This document shows, in pieces, positions 48,165 through 60,140 of a DNA stretch of 64,000 bases (position 1 is the stretch's first letter; every line of letters begins with the position of its first letter). The notes beneath the pieces were generated by a model. That model did no database searches, was not told where the DNA came from, and was given only the letters and a program-made list of their open reading frames with translations. The translations under genes and the position numbers were made by a program. Location of the stretch: assembly GCA_019925795.1 (NCBI GenBank), contig CM034300.1, positions 73,387,021-73,451,020 on the forward strand, written 5' to 3'. Origin of the DNA: Dendrobium chrysotoxum. Lineage: Eukaryota > Streptophyta > Magnoliopsida > Asparagales > Orchidaceae.

Positions 48165-49726
48165 CTTAAACTTTGTTAGAAAACTTCTACAAATAAATTG
48201 ATGGATCAAACAACCTCTAATTATGACATGCTTAAAGCCAAATCAAGAGGCTCAATGAGTCAAATCTAATGAGCTTAAGATCCTTGACTCCAACATCATT
48301 ATGGCATTCAAATATTTGATAAACAATTTATTTTCAAGGATATCAATATGGACCAAATGGTGAAGTGCTTTGGATTCTAGCAAAATTTACCAAAATAACT
48401 ATCTCAAAAAACCTACAAATAGAGCCTCAAGGGGGGAGATTCAAGAGCTAAGAGAAATAAAGAATTCTCTTGTATTTCCTAGCTATCACCATCGTTGACT
48501 ACTACCAGCAATCGCCACAAGCATTGCCTGACTTCTATCAATATTTAACTCAATTATTGAATTTTAATCATCTGCTTTTAGATATCAAATTTTTTTAATT
48601 CCTACAAGAAAACTTGACAATTGTTCTTAATTATAAATAATCCTATCTTCAGCAACTATGAAGAAGGGAGGGTTCTTGCAACTCATATTATGTAGTGGAT
48701 TGTTACATGTGGGTCAGGCCCAATAATTTTTCCTCTTCTTGGAATTTTCACGTAAAAAATTTTTGGTCCACATTGACATCAAGGGAGCCGTTGCACCTTA
48801 TAACATTTTCAAAATTTTAATTTTTGGGCTGCAAAAGATTTTTTAATTTGAAAATATATTTTTAGATGTAACATGAATTAATGTCGGAAAAATAGGATTG
48901 CAAATGATACTATAAAAAATTCATGATCATCGAAACTTTGATTTCCACAAACTTACATTCGAACTGAAGTCTTGATGAAACGAATCTACCGATGTTGCAT
49001 ATGATTCAATCCAATTCAAAATGAGCTCAAATTAAGCTCTTAAGTTATGTTTGGAAACTTCTTAATATAAATTGATTGATTGAACAACCTCCAATCATAA
49101 CATGCTCATATTCAAGTCAAGCAACTAACGAGACAATTCTAACAAGTACAAGATCACTTGATTTAGATATTATTAAGACATTCAAATATTCGATAAACAA
49201 TCCACGGTCAACAAGATCAATATGGATTGTACAATGGAGTGCCTTGAATTATGGTGAAATTGATCAAAATGCTCATCTCAAAAAGCTTATAAATAGGGCC
49301 TAGGGACGTTCAAGAGTTAAGAGAACTAAATAATTCTCTTATATTTCCCAACTATGTCATAGCCAATGAACACCACTAATAATTGTCACCACCATCGCTA
49401 AACTTCTTTCAACATACAACCCTATTGTTAGGTTTTTTAGTCATCTGTCTATGGACATTAGATTTCTATAATTCCTACAAAGAAACTCTGATAATTATTC
49501 CCAATTATAAATAATCTCATCTTCTCCAACTGTGAAGAAGGGAATATTCTTATATCTCATAATATATAGTGGATTGTTATAACTGGGCTAAGTCTTATGA
49601 TCTTTTCACTTCTTGGATTTTTCACGTAAAAATATTCTTGTCTTCTACAAACTTTTCTGTACTTGCTGGATTTTTATCAATAGCTAGGATATTGAACAAC
49701 AATTCCACCGACCCAATTTTTTTAGC
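48165..49726 (+). mobile_element. Two diverged LTR relics in tandem, upstream of the intact TPS
   Basis: Two blocks of similar order, about 48170-48790 and 49045-49726. Each has AAACTTCT..A.ATAAATTGAT, ATTCAAATATTTGATAAACAAT, TCAATATGGA, a TATAAATAG-like element (48415, 49288), then TAGAGCCTC/TAGGGCCTA and AGAGAACTAAA.AATTCTCTT. Order and motifs match the Tat LTR at 12565-13857. The second ends where homology between the two TPS 5' flanks begins. Confidence 0.6.
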
Positions 49727-50028
49727 ACATAACAGTAGTAATTGATAAAATTTAAAATATAAATGAAATAAAATTAAAATCACTACATATTAATTGAATT
49801 ATTGAGAAATAAATAAAAGTCAATACAAAATGTTTTTGTCCAAGTCTTCTTAAACAAGTCGAAGCACTAAAATGAAGTGAGCCCCAGCCTAACGACCATG
49901 TGTGTAAAATGCTTTTCACCTTCACGAAATAACAGATTAAATGAGTTGGGTGAAAGGAAGTTTTAGAAGGTTAGTCAAATCCAGATTTTTATCTTAATAA
50001 AATAAGACGGAGTCACAAGCAACTGGGT

Positions 50029-50035
50029 TATAAAT
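50029..50035 (+). promoter_or_regulatory. Candidate TATA box of the intact TPS gene
   Basis: TATAAAT in GGGTTATAAATTATG, 107 bp before the start codon. That would put transcription start near 50060. It is conserved in the pseudogene's flank. The promoter space between it and the LTR relic is only about 300 bp. Confidence 0.55.
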
Positions 50036-50135
50036 TATGATTGAAACAACTACGTTCAGAGCAGAGATATTGCTTCATTAGGCCTTCTCCAGCTTTCCTT
50101 CTTGATTTCCCCCTCTGTGTTCTTTAATAAGAAGA

Positions 50136-53100
50136 ATGAACTGCCTCCCTACTTTTTCAAATCTTTATCTTTCTCCTAATTTTGTACATAATTATGGCTT
50201 CTTCCTGCCATTAAAAATACAGCACAGCGCTCAGTTTTTCTCATCAACTCCATACCTTTGCCTTCGCAAGAGGTGTTACTCTGTTGCTTCGAACTCTTCC
50301 ACTTCCCTTCGAAGAACAACAAATTATCAGCCGAGCTTATGGGATGAAAGTCAAATACAGTCTCTGAATACTGCTATTTTCACTGTAATATACATTAACG
50401 TCATTCAGATCTCTCTTTGTTCTTGTTTTATTTAGCTTATGGGATTACATTTATTATATATCAAATGTTTCTACACAGGGACATATGCATGAAAAGAGAA
50501 GAGAGAAGCTGAAGGAGGATGTGAAGCGTCTTATTAAGGAGAAGAGTTTTGCTGATCAACTGGAGCTTTTTGATTCATTGCAAAAGCTTGGGGTAGCTTA
50601 TCATTTTGAAGAGGAAATCAAATATTTGTTAAATTTGATGAAATATTCAGAAGAGAAGTTAAGAATCGAATTCACTGAGGACATTCATGTCATGGCCTTG
50701 TATTTAAGGCTTTCAAGGGGGCATGGCTTTGAGGTCTCCAAAGGTAATCAATTAGCTATTTGGTTTGATGAAAAAGAAATGTAAAATATTTCAAAAATAG
50801 AGAATTTTAAATTTTGTATTCCATTTGCTGAAAAAGGAATACAATGTATACTTTCAATCCTTAGTTCATTTTTTATGTATTATAAACTCGCCTATTTTTA
50901 TCACATTCTTTTTTTTACCTCAAGCAAACTGCATTGACACTGCCTGCCATCACCCACCATTACGTGTTGACTGTCCCAGCCATTGCTACCATCGTCGCCA
51001 TCCCCGCTCACTGCCATCCCCACTCACTGAAAGCCACCACCATCTGCTTACGGCCACCTCCGTTATCACTGACGCTAGGGGTGTAAGTGAGCCAAATTTT
51101 CTCATGAGATGGCTCAAACTCGACTCATTTAAGAGCTCACGAGTCGAGCTTATCGAGCCACGAGCCTAATAGTTTTCGAATGAGCTGAACTCAAACTCGG
51201 TAAACAAGTTCGAGCTCAACAAGAACTAAATAAGTTTAGCTCGATTAAGCACACTCTCAACTCGTCATGTTTATACCCCTAGACGCTACTGCCAACTATC
51301 GGCGCAACTGACCACTGCAAATTATCACCATCATTAATTGTATATTACATTTATTTTAATTAAAGTCCAAAAAAAAAAATTTCACATTCTTTTTGCACTC
51401 ATCCTATGTATTTATAATATCATGTGATAACTCACTCATTCTTCATGTTTTCATGTAATCATTTAGTCAGGTGAAATGTCTTGTCAAGTAGCAAAACATT
51501 AGATGACTAAAAACCAATCCGTCCTAATTTCCTACACAGTATACGTGAGGGGTAATATGGCTGCTTTTTAAACCCATGTTTTATGTCTTTAGATTTTTTT
51601 TCTTTTTTTTTACATTTTTACTTTTACAGATGATAGTGATATATGGCTCAAATATATATAAACTATAAAAAAAAAAAATGGCCTTAATTTGATCAATATA
51701 CGGTTTAATTTTCCTGTAAATTATTTATATTTAATTAATTTTCTTCAAAATACTAACAAATTAATTATGCATAAAATTTGTACTTCTGTACAGATTTATT
51801 GGTTAAAAGCTACAAAGATGAGAAGGGGTGCTTCAAGCCTTGTGTTTTTCATGATATCAAAGGACTGTTAAGTCTCTATGAAGCTTCATTTCTTTCTATG
51901 GATGGAGAAGATGAAATAGATGAAGCAAAGGAATTTGCTTTGAAACATCTAAATGATTGTATGAGATCAAATTCTTCAACAAATCCAGTGCTTGCAAAAC
52001 ACATAGCCCTAGCCTTGGAGCTTCCTTTGCACCATAGAATTCAGAAGCTTCAGGCTCCAATGTTCATCGAGCATGCTCGCAACATGAAAGAGCTTGATGT
52101 GGACCCATTCTTGCTTGAATTTGCTCAATTGGACTTCAACATGACCCAAAGCATCTACAACAAAGAGATCAAGGAGATTACAAGGTGTATTTTGTTAGAA
52201 ATCATAAAAAAAAATTTTGTTTATTTGATTGGATGATAATGTTGATATAAACATACATATACAAATGCAAAGAAAATAATAATAATTAAGAAGATCTTCA
52301 ATAATAAGAATACATCACAATGAAATATTAATATCAATTTTTTCAAGAATGATTAATATTTCACACGCATATATTTATATACTATTATAATGTTTTAGGT
52401 GGTGGACAAAAATAAGTAATCTAGCCGGTGATGAGTTGAGTTTTGCAAGGGAATGGCCTGTGGAGAGCTACTTCTTAGCCTTAGGTTTGGCAATGGAACC
52501 TCGTTTCTCAACATGCAGAAAAGAATTTGCTAAAGCGATATGCTTCATAAATGTTGTAGATGATATCTATGACATCTACGGCTCATTGGACGAGCTACAA
52601 CACTTTACCGATGCTGTTGAGAGGTAAGTAATCAAAAAGAATTTCTAATTGCAAGCAACTTTTTCTATGCTCTTTGTTTACTGAATAATAATCTATACTT
52701 TATTTAATTTATTGATCTACTTATTTATGTCATAAGTGCAAAACAATTGATTGATTGATATATATATATAATTAAAATATAAGATATTGTATAATAATGA
52801 TAGGACAACTATTTTGTTCTGCAAAGTAACAAACTCATTTTATGGCATAAGATTAAATTATGTTATCTAATGTATTTTCTTATTATAACAATTCACAAAA
52901 ACCAAAAGGATGCTTAAATACAAGTTCAAGACAATTGTATATTAAATAATAAAGTTACTTTATGACTAAAAATGGAACTCAAATTAATTATTTGTTCCAA
53001 GAAAAAAAATTATTAAATGCACTTTATTTTATTTATTTATTTTGCCTTACAACAACAGCAGCAGCAGCAATAAGCATTTATTCTATATTACATGAACCAT

Positions 53101-54531
53101 TTTTTTTTTCCCATTATGTTCTAATAAGAGTCAAATTCTCATTAATTAAATCTAATAAAAAAATATTTTAATACTTTCAAACCATTCTTGACATGAATCC
53201 TTTTTTGCCATATTTTTTTTTTTGTGCATTTGTTTGAGTAGATGAAGAAATATCACACAAACAAAACATGATAAAAAAATAAATATACATATAGGTTTTA
53301 ATACATCTTCAATTGATGACATAGGTGGGACTTTGCTACAAGCAAATCACTTCCTGAATACATGAAGATATGCCTTTCAGAATTATTCAGCACAGTTAAT
53401 AGCTTAGCATGCAAAATCATGGAAGAGAAGGGGTTGGATATTCTCCCATATCTTAAAAGAGCGGTAAAGTTGTTAAAACTCTTAAATAAATTCAAAATTC
53501 TTTTTCTTGTGAGGATGTTACCTAAAGTGCTTGAAATTTATTATTTTATTTCAGTGGTTAGATTTATGCAAAGCATATATGGTGGAGGCAAGATGGTATT
53601 ACATTGGATACTGCCCTACATTTGAAGAATATTTAGATAATGCATGGATTTCAGTTGCATCCCCTTTAGCCTCGGTTATGGCACTTTGTCTGAGTGAGAA
53701 CTTAACAAATTTATCACTCGAAAGCTTCGACTTCTATCCAAGCATCATCCGCCAATCATCTATTATTTTTCGGCTTTACAATGATTTAGGAACATCAAAG
53801 GTAACTATATATATATATAAGAATATCTTGATACATTTTATTTCATTTGAAACTAAATTTACCACACATGTTATCTCTCAATACAACTGAACTATCACTA
53901 AAAGTAATTTCATTTAAAAGATAAATGCCGCAACTAGACTATTCACCTATCATAAATACAATAAAACTACATAATTTAATTGATAGTTTTGTGGTATTAT
54001 CTAACATTATGGCCATATTTTCTTTAAATTTTATTATATTATCAAAAAGTTTAGTTGTAATGAGGGATAACATGTTATACATGAAATCAATGTCTCATGT
54101 AATGAAATTAGTCTTATTCAAATACAAAATGTATTAGGATATTATAACATAATATTTTCTTCCAATTAAACATTTATCGAATGATGATGAAAAATGAACA
54201 TATGTTTGCATGCATGTAGGGTGAGCTCCGAAGGGGAGATGTTTCAAAATCCATCCAATGCTATATGAAAGAGAAGCATGTTTCGGAATCAGAGGCACAA
54301 AAGTGTATAAGGACTATTACAAATAAATGCTGGAAAGAATTGAATAAGGAATGGATAAAAGCCTCGAAATATGAAGAAACATTCAAAATGGTTGTGATAA
54401 ATTTGCCACGAGTTGCTCACCTTTTTTATCTACAATCAAATGATGAGAATGTTGGTGAGCTTAACTTAGAGAAAATGAATGACAATCTCATCTCGCTTTT
54501 CCTTGAACCCATTACATTGAAAGAAGGATGA
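50136..54531 (+). CDS. Terpene synthase, TPS-b type (probable plastid monoterpene synthase)
   Basis: Seven exons: 50136-50384, 50479-50743, 51794-52184, 52399-52623, 53325-53463, 53555-53800, 54220-54531. All introns are GT-AG and the phases fit, giving 1827 nt or 608 residues with no stop. Such enzymes ionise a prenyl diphosphate, usually geranyl diphosphate, in plastids with Mg or Mn. Seen in the sequence: a Ser-rich plastid-type leader (residues 1-58), RRX8W at 59-69, an N-terminal TPS helix domain (FDSLQKLGVAYHFE), metal-binding DDIYD at 356-360 and the NSE/DTE motif at 499-507 (NDLGTSKGE). Length and exon sizes (139-nt exon 5) are normal for the family. Odd points: the RxR motif upstream of DDIYD reads REW (319-321), and the C-terminal GDG-type loop is replaced by SNDE. 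The product is not predictable. The leader and RRX8W favour monoterpenes, but a changed or lost activity is possible. Confidence 0.93.
51078..51280 (+). mobile_element. hAT-like MITE in TPS intron 2
   Basis: Ends GGGGTGTAAGTGAG and TTTATACCCCT, flanked by an 8-bp near-duplication (TGACGCTA at 51070-51077, AGACGCTA at 51281-51288). The interior is rich in GAGCTCGAG-type sequence. The pseudogene has a remnant at the same site. Confidence 0.65.
53047..53200 (-). mobile_element. Truncated RTE LINE 3' end in TPS intron 4
   Basis: An ACAACAACAGCAGCAGC run followed by AGCATTTATT, AGTCAAATTCTC and AAATCTAATA, as in the LINE's 3' end (minus strand) and in the pseudogene's intron 4. Confidence 0.6.
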
Positions 54532-55249
54532 TTAATGGTCAATTGTATTGGTTATTGGTTTGTAAATGGAAATTGAACTAAAATTGGTAACTAATGTTAT
54601 AAAATTTGTGCATAATATTTGAATTTTTTTTTTCTTGATTGGGTCTCTTATGTCAAAATATTTGCTTCTTTCATGATGCAAAAGATTCTTTGCCAGTACA
54701 AGTGCCAATTTATTATCTACATAAACTTATATATGTTCATTTTGAGAAAATACAAACTCATTTATCTGATATTTCATGGCACATGCATGAAGATGCTACA
54801 ATATAGAGAGAGGAAAACAATTGGTTGCTTTTTTTAACACAAAGTAATGTACTACATCCATATATAACACAAATATATTTTTTCTATCATATTAATCTCC
54901 AAATCAATCATTATTTAAATAACCAACTAGTTGAATAAAGACAGTATAATAATCTATTATTTAATATACCTTTGATATAAAAAATTAATGACCCCTTTTG
55001 TCAACTTTAAATGTGTCTCAAGAAGCTTTTCTATATAGCAGCTTGCAATTTCAATACCATACAAAAAATATATATATCATTTTAAGGGTTAAATATCTAA
55101 AACTTCCAATTATAAAATTAGTTGGCTTCTCCATCTTTCATCATTCTTCAATAATTCATGCAAAATTCTATGAAGGTGCTTAGTAGTTGATAATTCTCAT
55201 CCTAAATATGCTAAGAAACTTTTTTGCTTAAATTTATTATATCATTAAG
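54532..55249. other. 3' flank of the intact TPS gene
   Basis: AT-rich sequence holding the presumed 3' UTR. There is no canonical AATAAA in the first 100 bp. No further gene seen. Confidence 0.4.
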
Positions 55250-56005
55250 ATTGTTTCATTATATTGCTTTAATTATAGTTTTATAATTTTGTTTCACTTG
55301 TATCATATGAAAATAGGACATAATTCCAATATATGGGATCTCATATTCTTGTACCATGGTTTGATTAACTTCCTTGTATTCCATACTCTCCTTGCTTGCT
55401 TTAGGCCATATAATATTTTTTATATATATAAACTTTATATCATAGCTTCTTTGAAATTTGCTCAACATTAACTTCTCTTTTAATAAATTGATTTTAAAAA
55501 TAAGATTTCACATCCATTTGATAAATAGACCAATCCTTTGGTATAATGAGAGAAAATATTAAATGAACTATTTCCATTTGAAATTTCCTTTTTTTATTAT
55601 TTTATCATCTATCATGTTTTATACTTTTAAACTTCTTTAATCGCATACTTCTTTATTTTTAAACCAATATAAGACCAATAATCAATTTTCTATGATCCTT
55701 CCAATAGAGTTGCAAGCTCCTATGTGTCATTCTCTACTAGGCATAATTTATTTACCTATTGTGCCTTTTCAATATCAATCTTATACGATATTCAAATTTA
55801 TATGGGTCCAAAGATGTCAATAGAAAGGTGGCATATGGATAAGAGAATGATCTTGTATTTCCATGGATACTTTCTCTTCTTCTTGAATGACTACATTCTC
55901 ACATTCTCAATCCATAGCTCATGCTTCATTAAACTCCACATCTCTACTAAAAACAACTATAGAAGTGCTAAGGTCAAAAAATTTATAAGCTTAAGATTTG
56001 TAACA
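55250..56005 (-). pseudogene. pol: Ty1/copia integrase-RT remnant
   Basis: On the minus strand, in shifting frames, there are copia landmarks: IVVFSRDVEFNE near 55955-55920, KDWSIYQMDVKS near 55545-55510, and YGLKQARRVWNT near 55415-55380. In copia elements these fall in this order, from the end of integrase into RT. Many stops and frameshifts are present. The Mutator-like element at 56015 inserted immediately upstream. It is inactive. Confidence 0.75.
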
Positions 56006-56014
56006 TATAAAAAA

Positions 56015-58183
56015 GGGGGATTTACCTACATAGCACTCTAAACTTACATATTTACATATCTAACACCTAAAACTTATAAAATATACTTCCAACATCCTAA
56101 AACTCTTATTCCCACACTACTCATACTCTGTTTTATTTATGTGACCCTCACGCATGACAACTCCCAGTTGTTCCTAGGTTTTCCTCCTTGTTTTCCTAAT
56201 GTTCTTCAATTTTTTGTTGCTTCTCTGTCTTCTGATGCTTGAGAACGCTTATTTCTCGTGCCCTAAACCCCATCTTAGTACTCCCGCTCCTTCTTCATTA
56301 TTCTACTGGTCCCATTAGTTTTTAGTGAAGCCGATCAAATATCATCAAACATAAGTCATCATGTGATACTAAGAACAATGGATGATATGACTATGGAAAA
56401 ATTGAAGTCTGTGAAGCTCAACTTCTTTCAAATCAAGTTGTTATTAGTAGCTTTTGTTGTACTTTTGTTGTTAATGTTCTTGTACTCTTAGAGATGTTGT
56501 AGTGTCATGTGTTGTAAAGTTTCACTAGCAAGTGTAACATGTATGTACTAGCACTTGCTTTTATAACCGCTATTGTTATGTAAACTCTTATGTAAGCTTT
56601 TTGAAATAGTGCAAAATTATTCCATTTATCTTTGCCAACAAACTATTACATTACTCATTTTCTTCATATGAACGATATAAAAATTACAACATATATGTCC
56701 CCATGAAAAAAATATCACCAAAAAACATTCATATCATGTACTCAAAATTGATCAACCCAATTCACCAAAAAAACATATATTTCTTAATGATCTTCATATA
56801 GGATTCTTTCAAGTTGTTTTGTAGTGGCCAGGTAAGACACACCTCGTGCATTTATATTCACTTCCCTTTCTATTTGTTTTTGTATATAAAAAGTTTTTGA
56901 ATTTTCTTTTCTTGGGACAACCCTTGGGTCTTTGAGTTTTTGGCACACCAACTTGGACAAGGTTATCAACAACACACCACGGACTTTATGTAGCAATCCA
57001 ATTTGATGTAGCAAGTCTATTTCCAGCTCTATTAACATTAAGACATAGATGCGACTCATCTAACCTCCTTACTTTAAAGGTCTAACCTCCTTACTTTAAA
57101 GGTCTAACCATCTTTGCATAGTGTTGCACATACCCTCCAAGGAAACCCTCGATGTGAGCATGTAATTTCTATAACTCTAGACTTATTGCTAGCCTTTAAC
57201 TTCACCCCAAAGTTATTAGAAATGACGGTGGATCGTAGAAACGACTTGAAACTACTAGCATCATGAAAGCAAGAACCAAGTACAAATGTTTTATCATCAG
57301 TAATTGGTGGCACAAGATGATCAATGTTTAAGCTTTCAAAGTCAATGTTATTTGAAGCAACATTAATAGCTCTATTGGTGCTAGGATAATGCTTTGAACC
57401 TTCTAAGATCAAATCAACCTCTACATCTTCTTGAAACGTAACCACAACTTCAACTTGCCGACTATTAGTATATTATCCTATCATTTACATCACCTCGGCA
57501 TCACTCAAATAGTCTTGTAGACTTTGGGAGAAGTACGACTTACATGATAGGGTAACTTAAACTCATGCCCAATTAGCCATGGACATATTATTTCAACCTT
57601 CTCTCTGAGGACAAAATATTTAATCAAATCATTGTCCAATTTTATCATTTTTCATTTTCCACCTTCATATCATTTTCTTTGTTCACCTTTAACTTCACTC
57701 AAATATCCCCCAAACTTAAATGTAACACAAACACGTTCACCATAATTCACCATAACTTCCATTTAAGCTTACTCTAACTAAGTCAAAAATCTGCAAAATA
57801 AATAGGGTAGACAACCAACAAAAAAATTGTATGCATATCTCATGACAAGAAGCAAAAGAAAAAAAAATTAGGGCATTGATCAAAACTCATGGGATCATTA
57901 AAACGACAAAGGAGCGGGAGTACTAAGGTGGGGTTTTGGGCACAAGAAACATGCAATCTCGTGCATCAAAAAATAGAGAAGCAACAAAAATCTAGTGACA
58001 GCAGACGAACAAGGAGGCAAACCTTGGAACAGTTAGGAGATGGCATGCGTGAGGTCTCAAAGATGGAATAGAGTGTGAGATGAGAGGGATTAAGAATTTT
58101 AGGGTGTGGGAAGTGTATTTTACAAATTTTAGGTGTTAGATATGTAAATAGGTAAGTATAGAATGCTATGTAGGCAAATACCC
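56015..58183 (-). mobile_element. Mutator-like element (MULE) with long terminal inverted repeats
   Basis: Terminal inverted repeats of about 300 bp pair 56015-56330 with 57885-58183; the outer ends read GGGGGATTTACCTACATAG and, inverted, GGGTATTTGCCTACATAG. A 9-bp target duplication TATAAAAAA/T flanks it (56006-56014 and 58184-58192, one mismatch). It encodes an internally deleted transposase on the minus strand. Confidence 0.9.
56765..57660 (-). pseudogene. MULE transposase remnant, catalytic core deleted
   Basis: On the minus strand an N-terminal MuDR-type DNA-binding region is recognisable (57445-57104: FVLGSCFHDASSFKSFLRST, then ITCSHRGFPWRVCATL). It is followed, after a short gap with a duplicated TTTAAAGTAAGGAGGTTAGA block (57058-57100), by the C-terminal tail (about 57040-56780): RPKGCPKKRKF and a zinc-knuckle pattern CTRCVLPGHYKTT in which the last Cys codon is a stop. 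The DDE catalytic domain normally between these parts is absent. The element would need transposase from another copy. Confidence 0.78.
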
Positions 58184-58192
58184 TATAAAAAT

Positions 58193-60140
58193 GAGAATGA
58201 ATTATATTAATATTATATTATTATTATATTATTATTTATTATAAAATATCTTAAAGCATTAAGATTATATTTAATCCCTTTTTTCCTTCTCTTCATTTCG
58301 GCTAAATAGAGAATGGGTTTGGGAGAATAAGAGAGAAAGATGAGGCTTAGATTTGGAGGTTACGGAGCAATTATTCTCAGTCGGCCTAGTTGAGAAATTT
58401 GCTCGTCTCATTGTAAGGAATCGTTACCCTATTTCAATTTTTAATAATTTTATACTTTTGATATTTTTCTAATCAAATTTGTGTTTCTGTTGCCGAAAAA
58501 TCAGGATAAGTTTGTATTGGTAAAACATTCACCTCATAACTTTTTGTATATGATAGATCTCGTCAACATGAACATTTTGACCATAACATATTGAATTTTC
58601 ACCCGGTTAAATTAAAAATTATGATTTTTTTGAAGTAAATACATAGTATATAATTTTGATATATTTTTTTTGTATTTATACATTTATGTATTTTGTACAT
58701 GATAATGACTTGTATTGCATACAAAAAAGATAGCATTTGTATGTAAGCATGGAAGATTGGCTGTTAACTCTATAATAAATATGGGTTAGCTCTTAAAATA
58801 TAATATCTTATGCATGAGGGTGGGTTGACGGACTTTCCTTTAAATAAAAAGTTGGTGGGGTAATCTTAATTGTAACCTATAATTGATTGACTAAATTACG
58901 CCGACGGGTAGAGGGTGACAACTCTTAAATGATTATTGAAAGCCACCTATGAAAATTGACAAATTGAGAGCTGTGACAGATAACAAATATACGAAAGAAC
59001 ACACTACATTAAAACTGAATGGCATACCTTGCTTTTCATAATTATACTTATGATGATATTTATCTAATAGTATATTAAACCAATTGACAGATTGATAGCT
59101 CATACTAGCTTTAATATTGATACAATATAGCATAGCATACTAACATGATTCATTGCTTGATACTACTCTTTACCGTATGTCTTATAGTTTAATAGATCTC
59201 TTTTGATTTCACTAATTATATTAATTTTATTATTAATTTTTGAGATTTTTATTGCCCATAGTAAGAGATAATTGATATTGACTAGAACTGAACATACATA
59301 TTGATTCTTTTGCCTTGCATTGAAAGTAGTGATAAAGTTTTGGTTATTTCTAGGCTTTTTAGCTCATTATATATGGTTTAAATAATTTTAGGTCAAGAAA
59401 AGGGTCAGGACTAGTTGGAGTGAGATTGACAGAGATCCTCAGATTTTTTTTGTATTTTCTTTTATTCTTTTATAGTTATGAGCTTGAGATAGATTAGTGA
59501 TTATATCAATCTCCTAGCTATTGTATATTAATTTTAAGAAATATAATTATTAGTTACTTTCACTGGATATAGATTTATATATTACTGTGATTATTTATAG
59601 AAGCTCTAGTTGATTAATTAAGAAGATAAAATAAACCTTCCAAATTTGGTTCTAGGGCATTACAAAAAGGATTTGTCAATAATTGCTTTCATCACAAAGC
59701 ATAATTAATGCTATATTGTTTTTAGCTTTCTCTATTTCGCTCTCAAAGCTGAAGCAAGGCGAAATGAAATGAAAATGGCAAGAGGGTTTGTGGGAGGGAA
59801 AATAGTATGTGCCCATTTCATATTTAATAATTACATTGAAATAAGAAACCAAGTCTTGCTAAATAAGATGATTATAAAATTTTAAAAAATATCTATAAAT
59901 TTCTATATTGAATTAAGAATTAATGCATTAGAAAAAATTATTCATAAATTAGAAACCAAATTACTCTAGAAAGTGTAACAAATCATATAATTTTTCATTG
60001 GATTATGTCTTAAGTTGTCAACCTAATCATATGGATTATTAAGGAGGAATCAAATGAATGATTAAACAATTTTACTTATGATCTTAGATAAAAAAAAGGA
60101 TGTTTTAGAGAGAGTGAAATATTTAAAATTTTATTGTGGT
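58193..60140. other. AT-rich intergenic sequence with an old retroelement trace
   Basis: No gene seen. A block at 58805-58925 (GGGTTGACGGACTTTCCTTTAAAT, then GCCGACGGGTAGAGGGTGAC) is a diverged relative of 31376-31490 in the Athila-like element, so part of this stretch is probably an old copy of that element's internal region. Confidence 0.45.
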
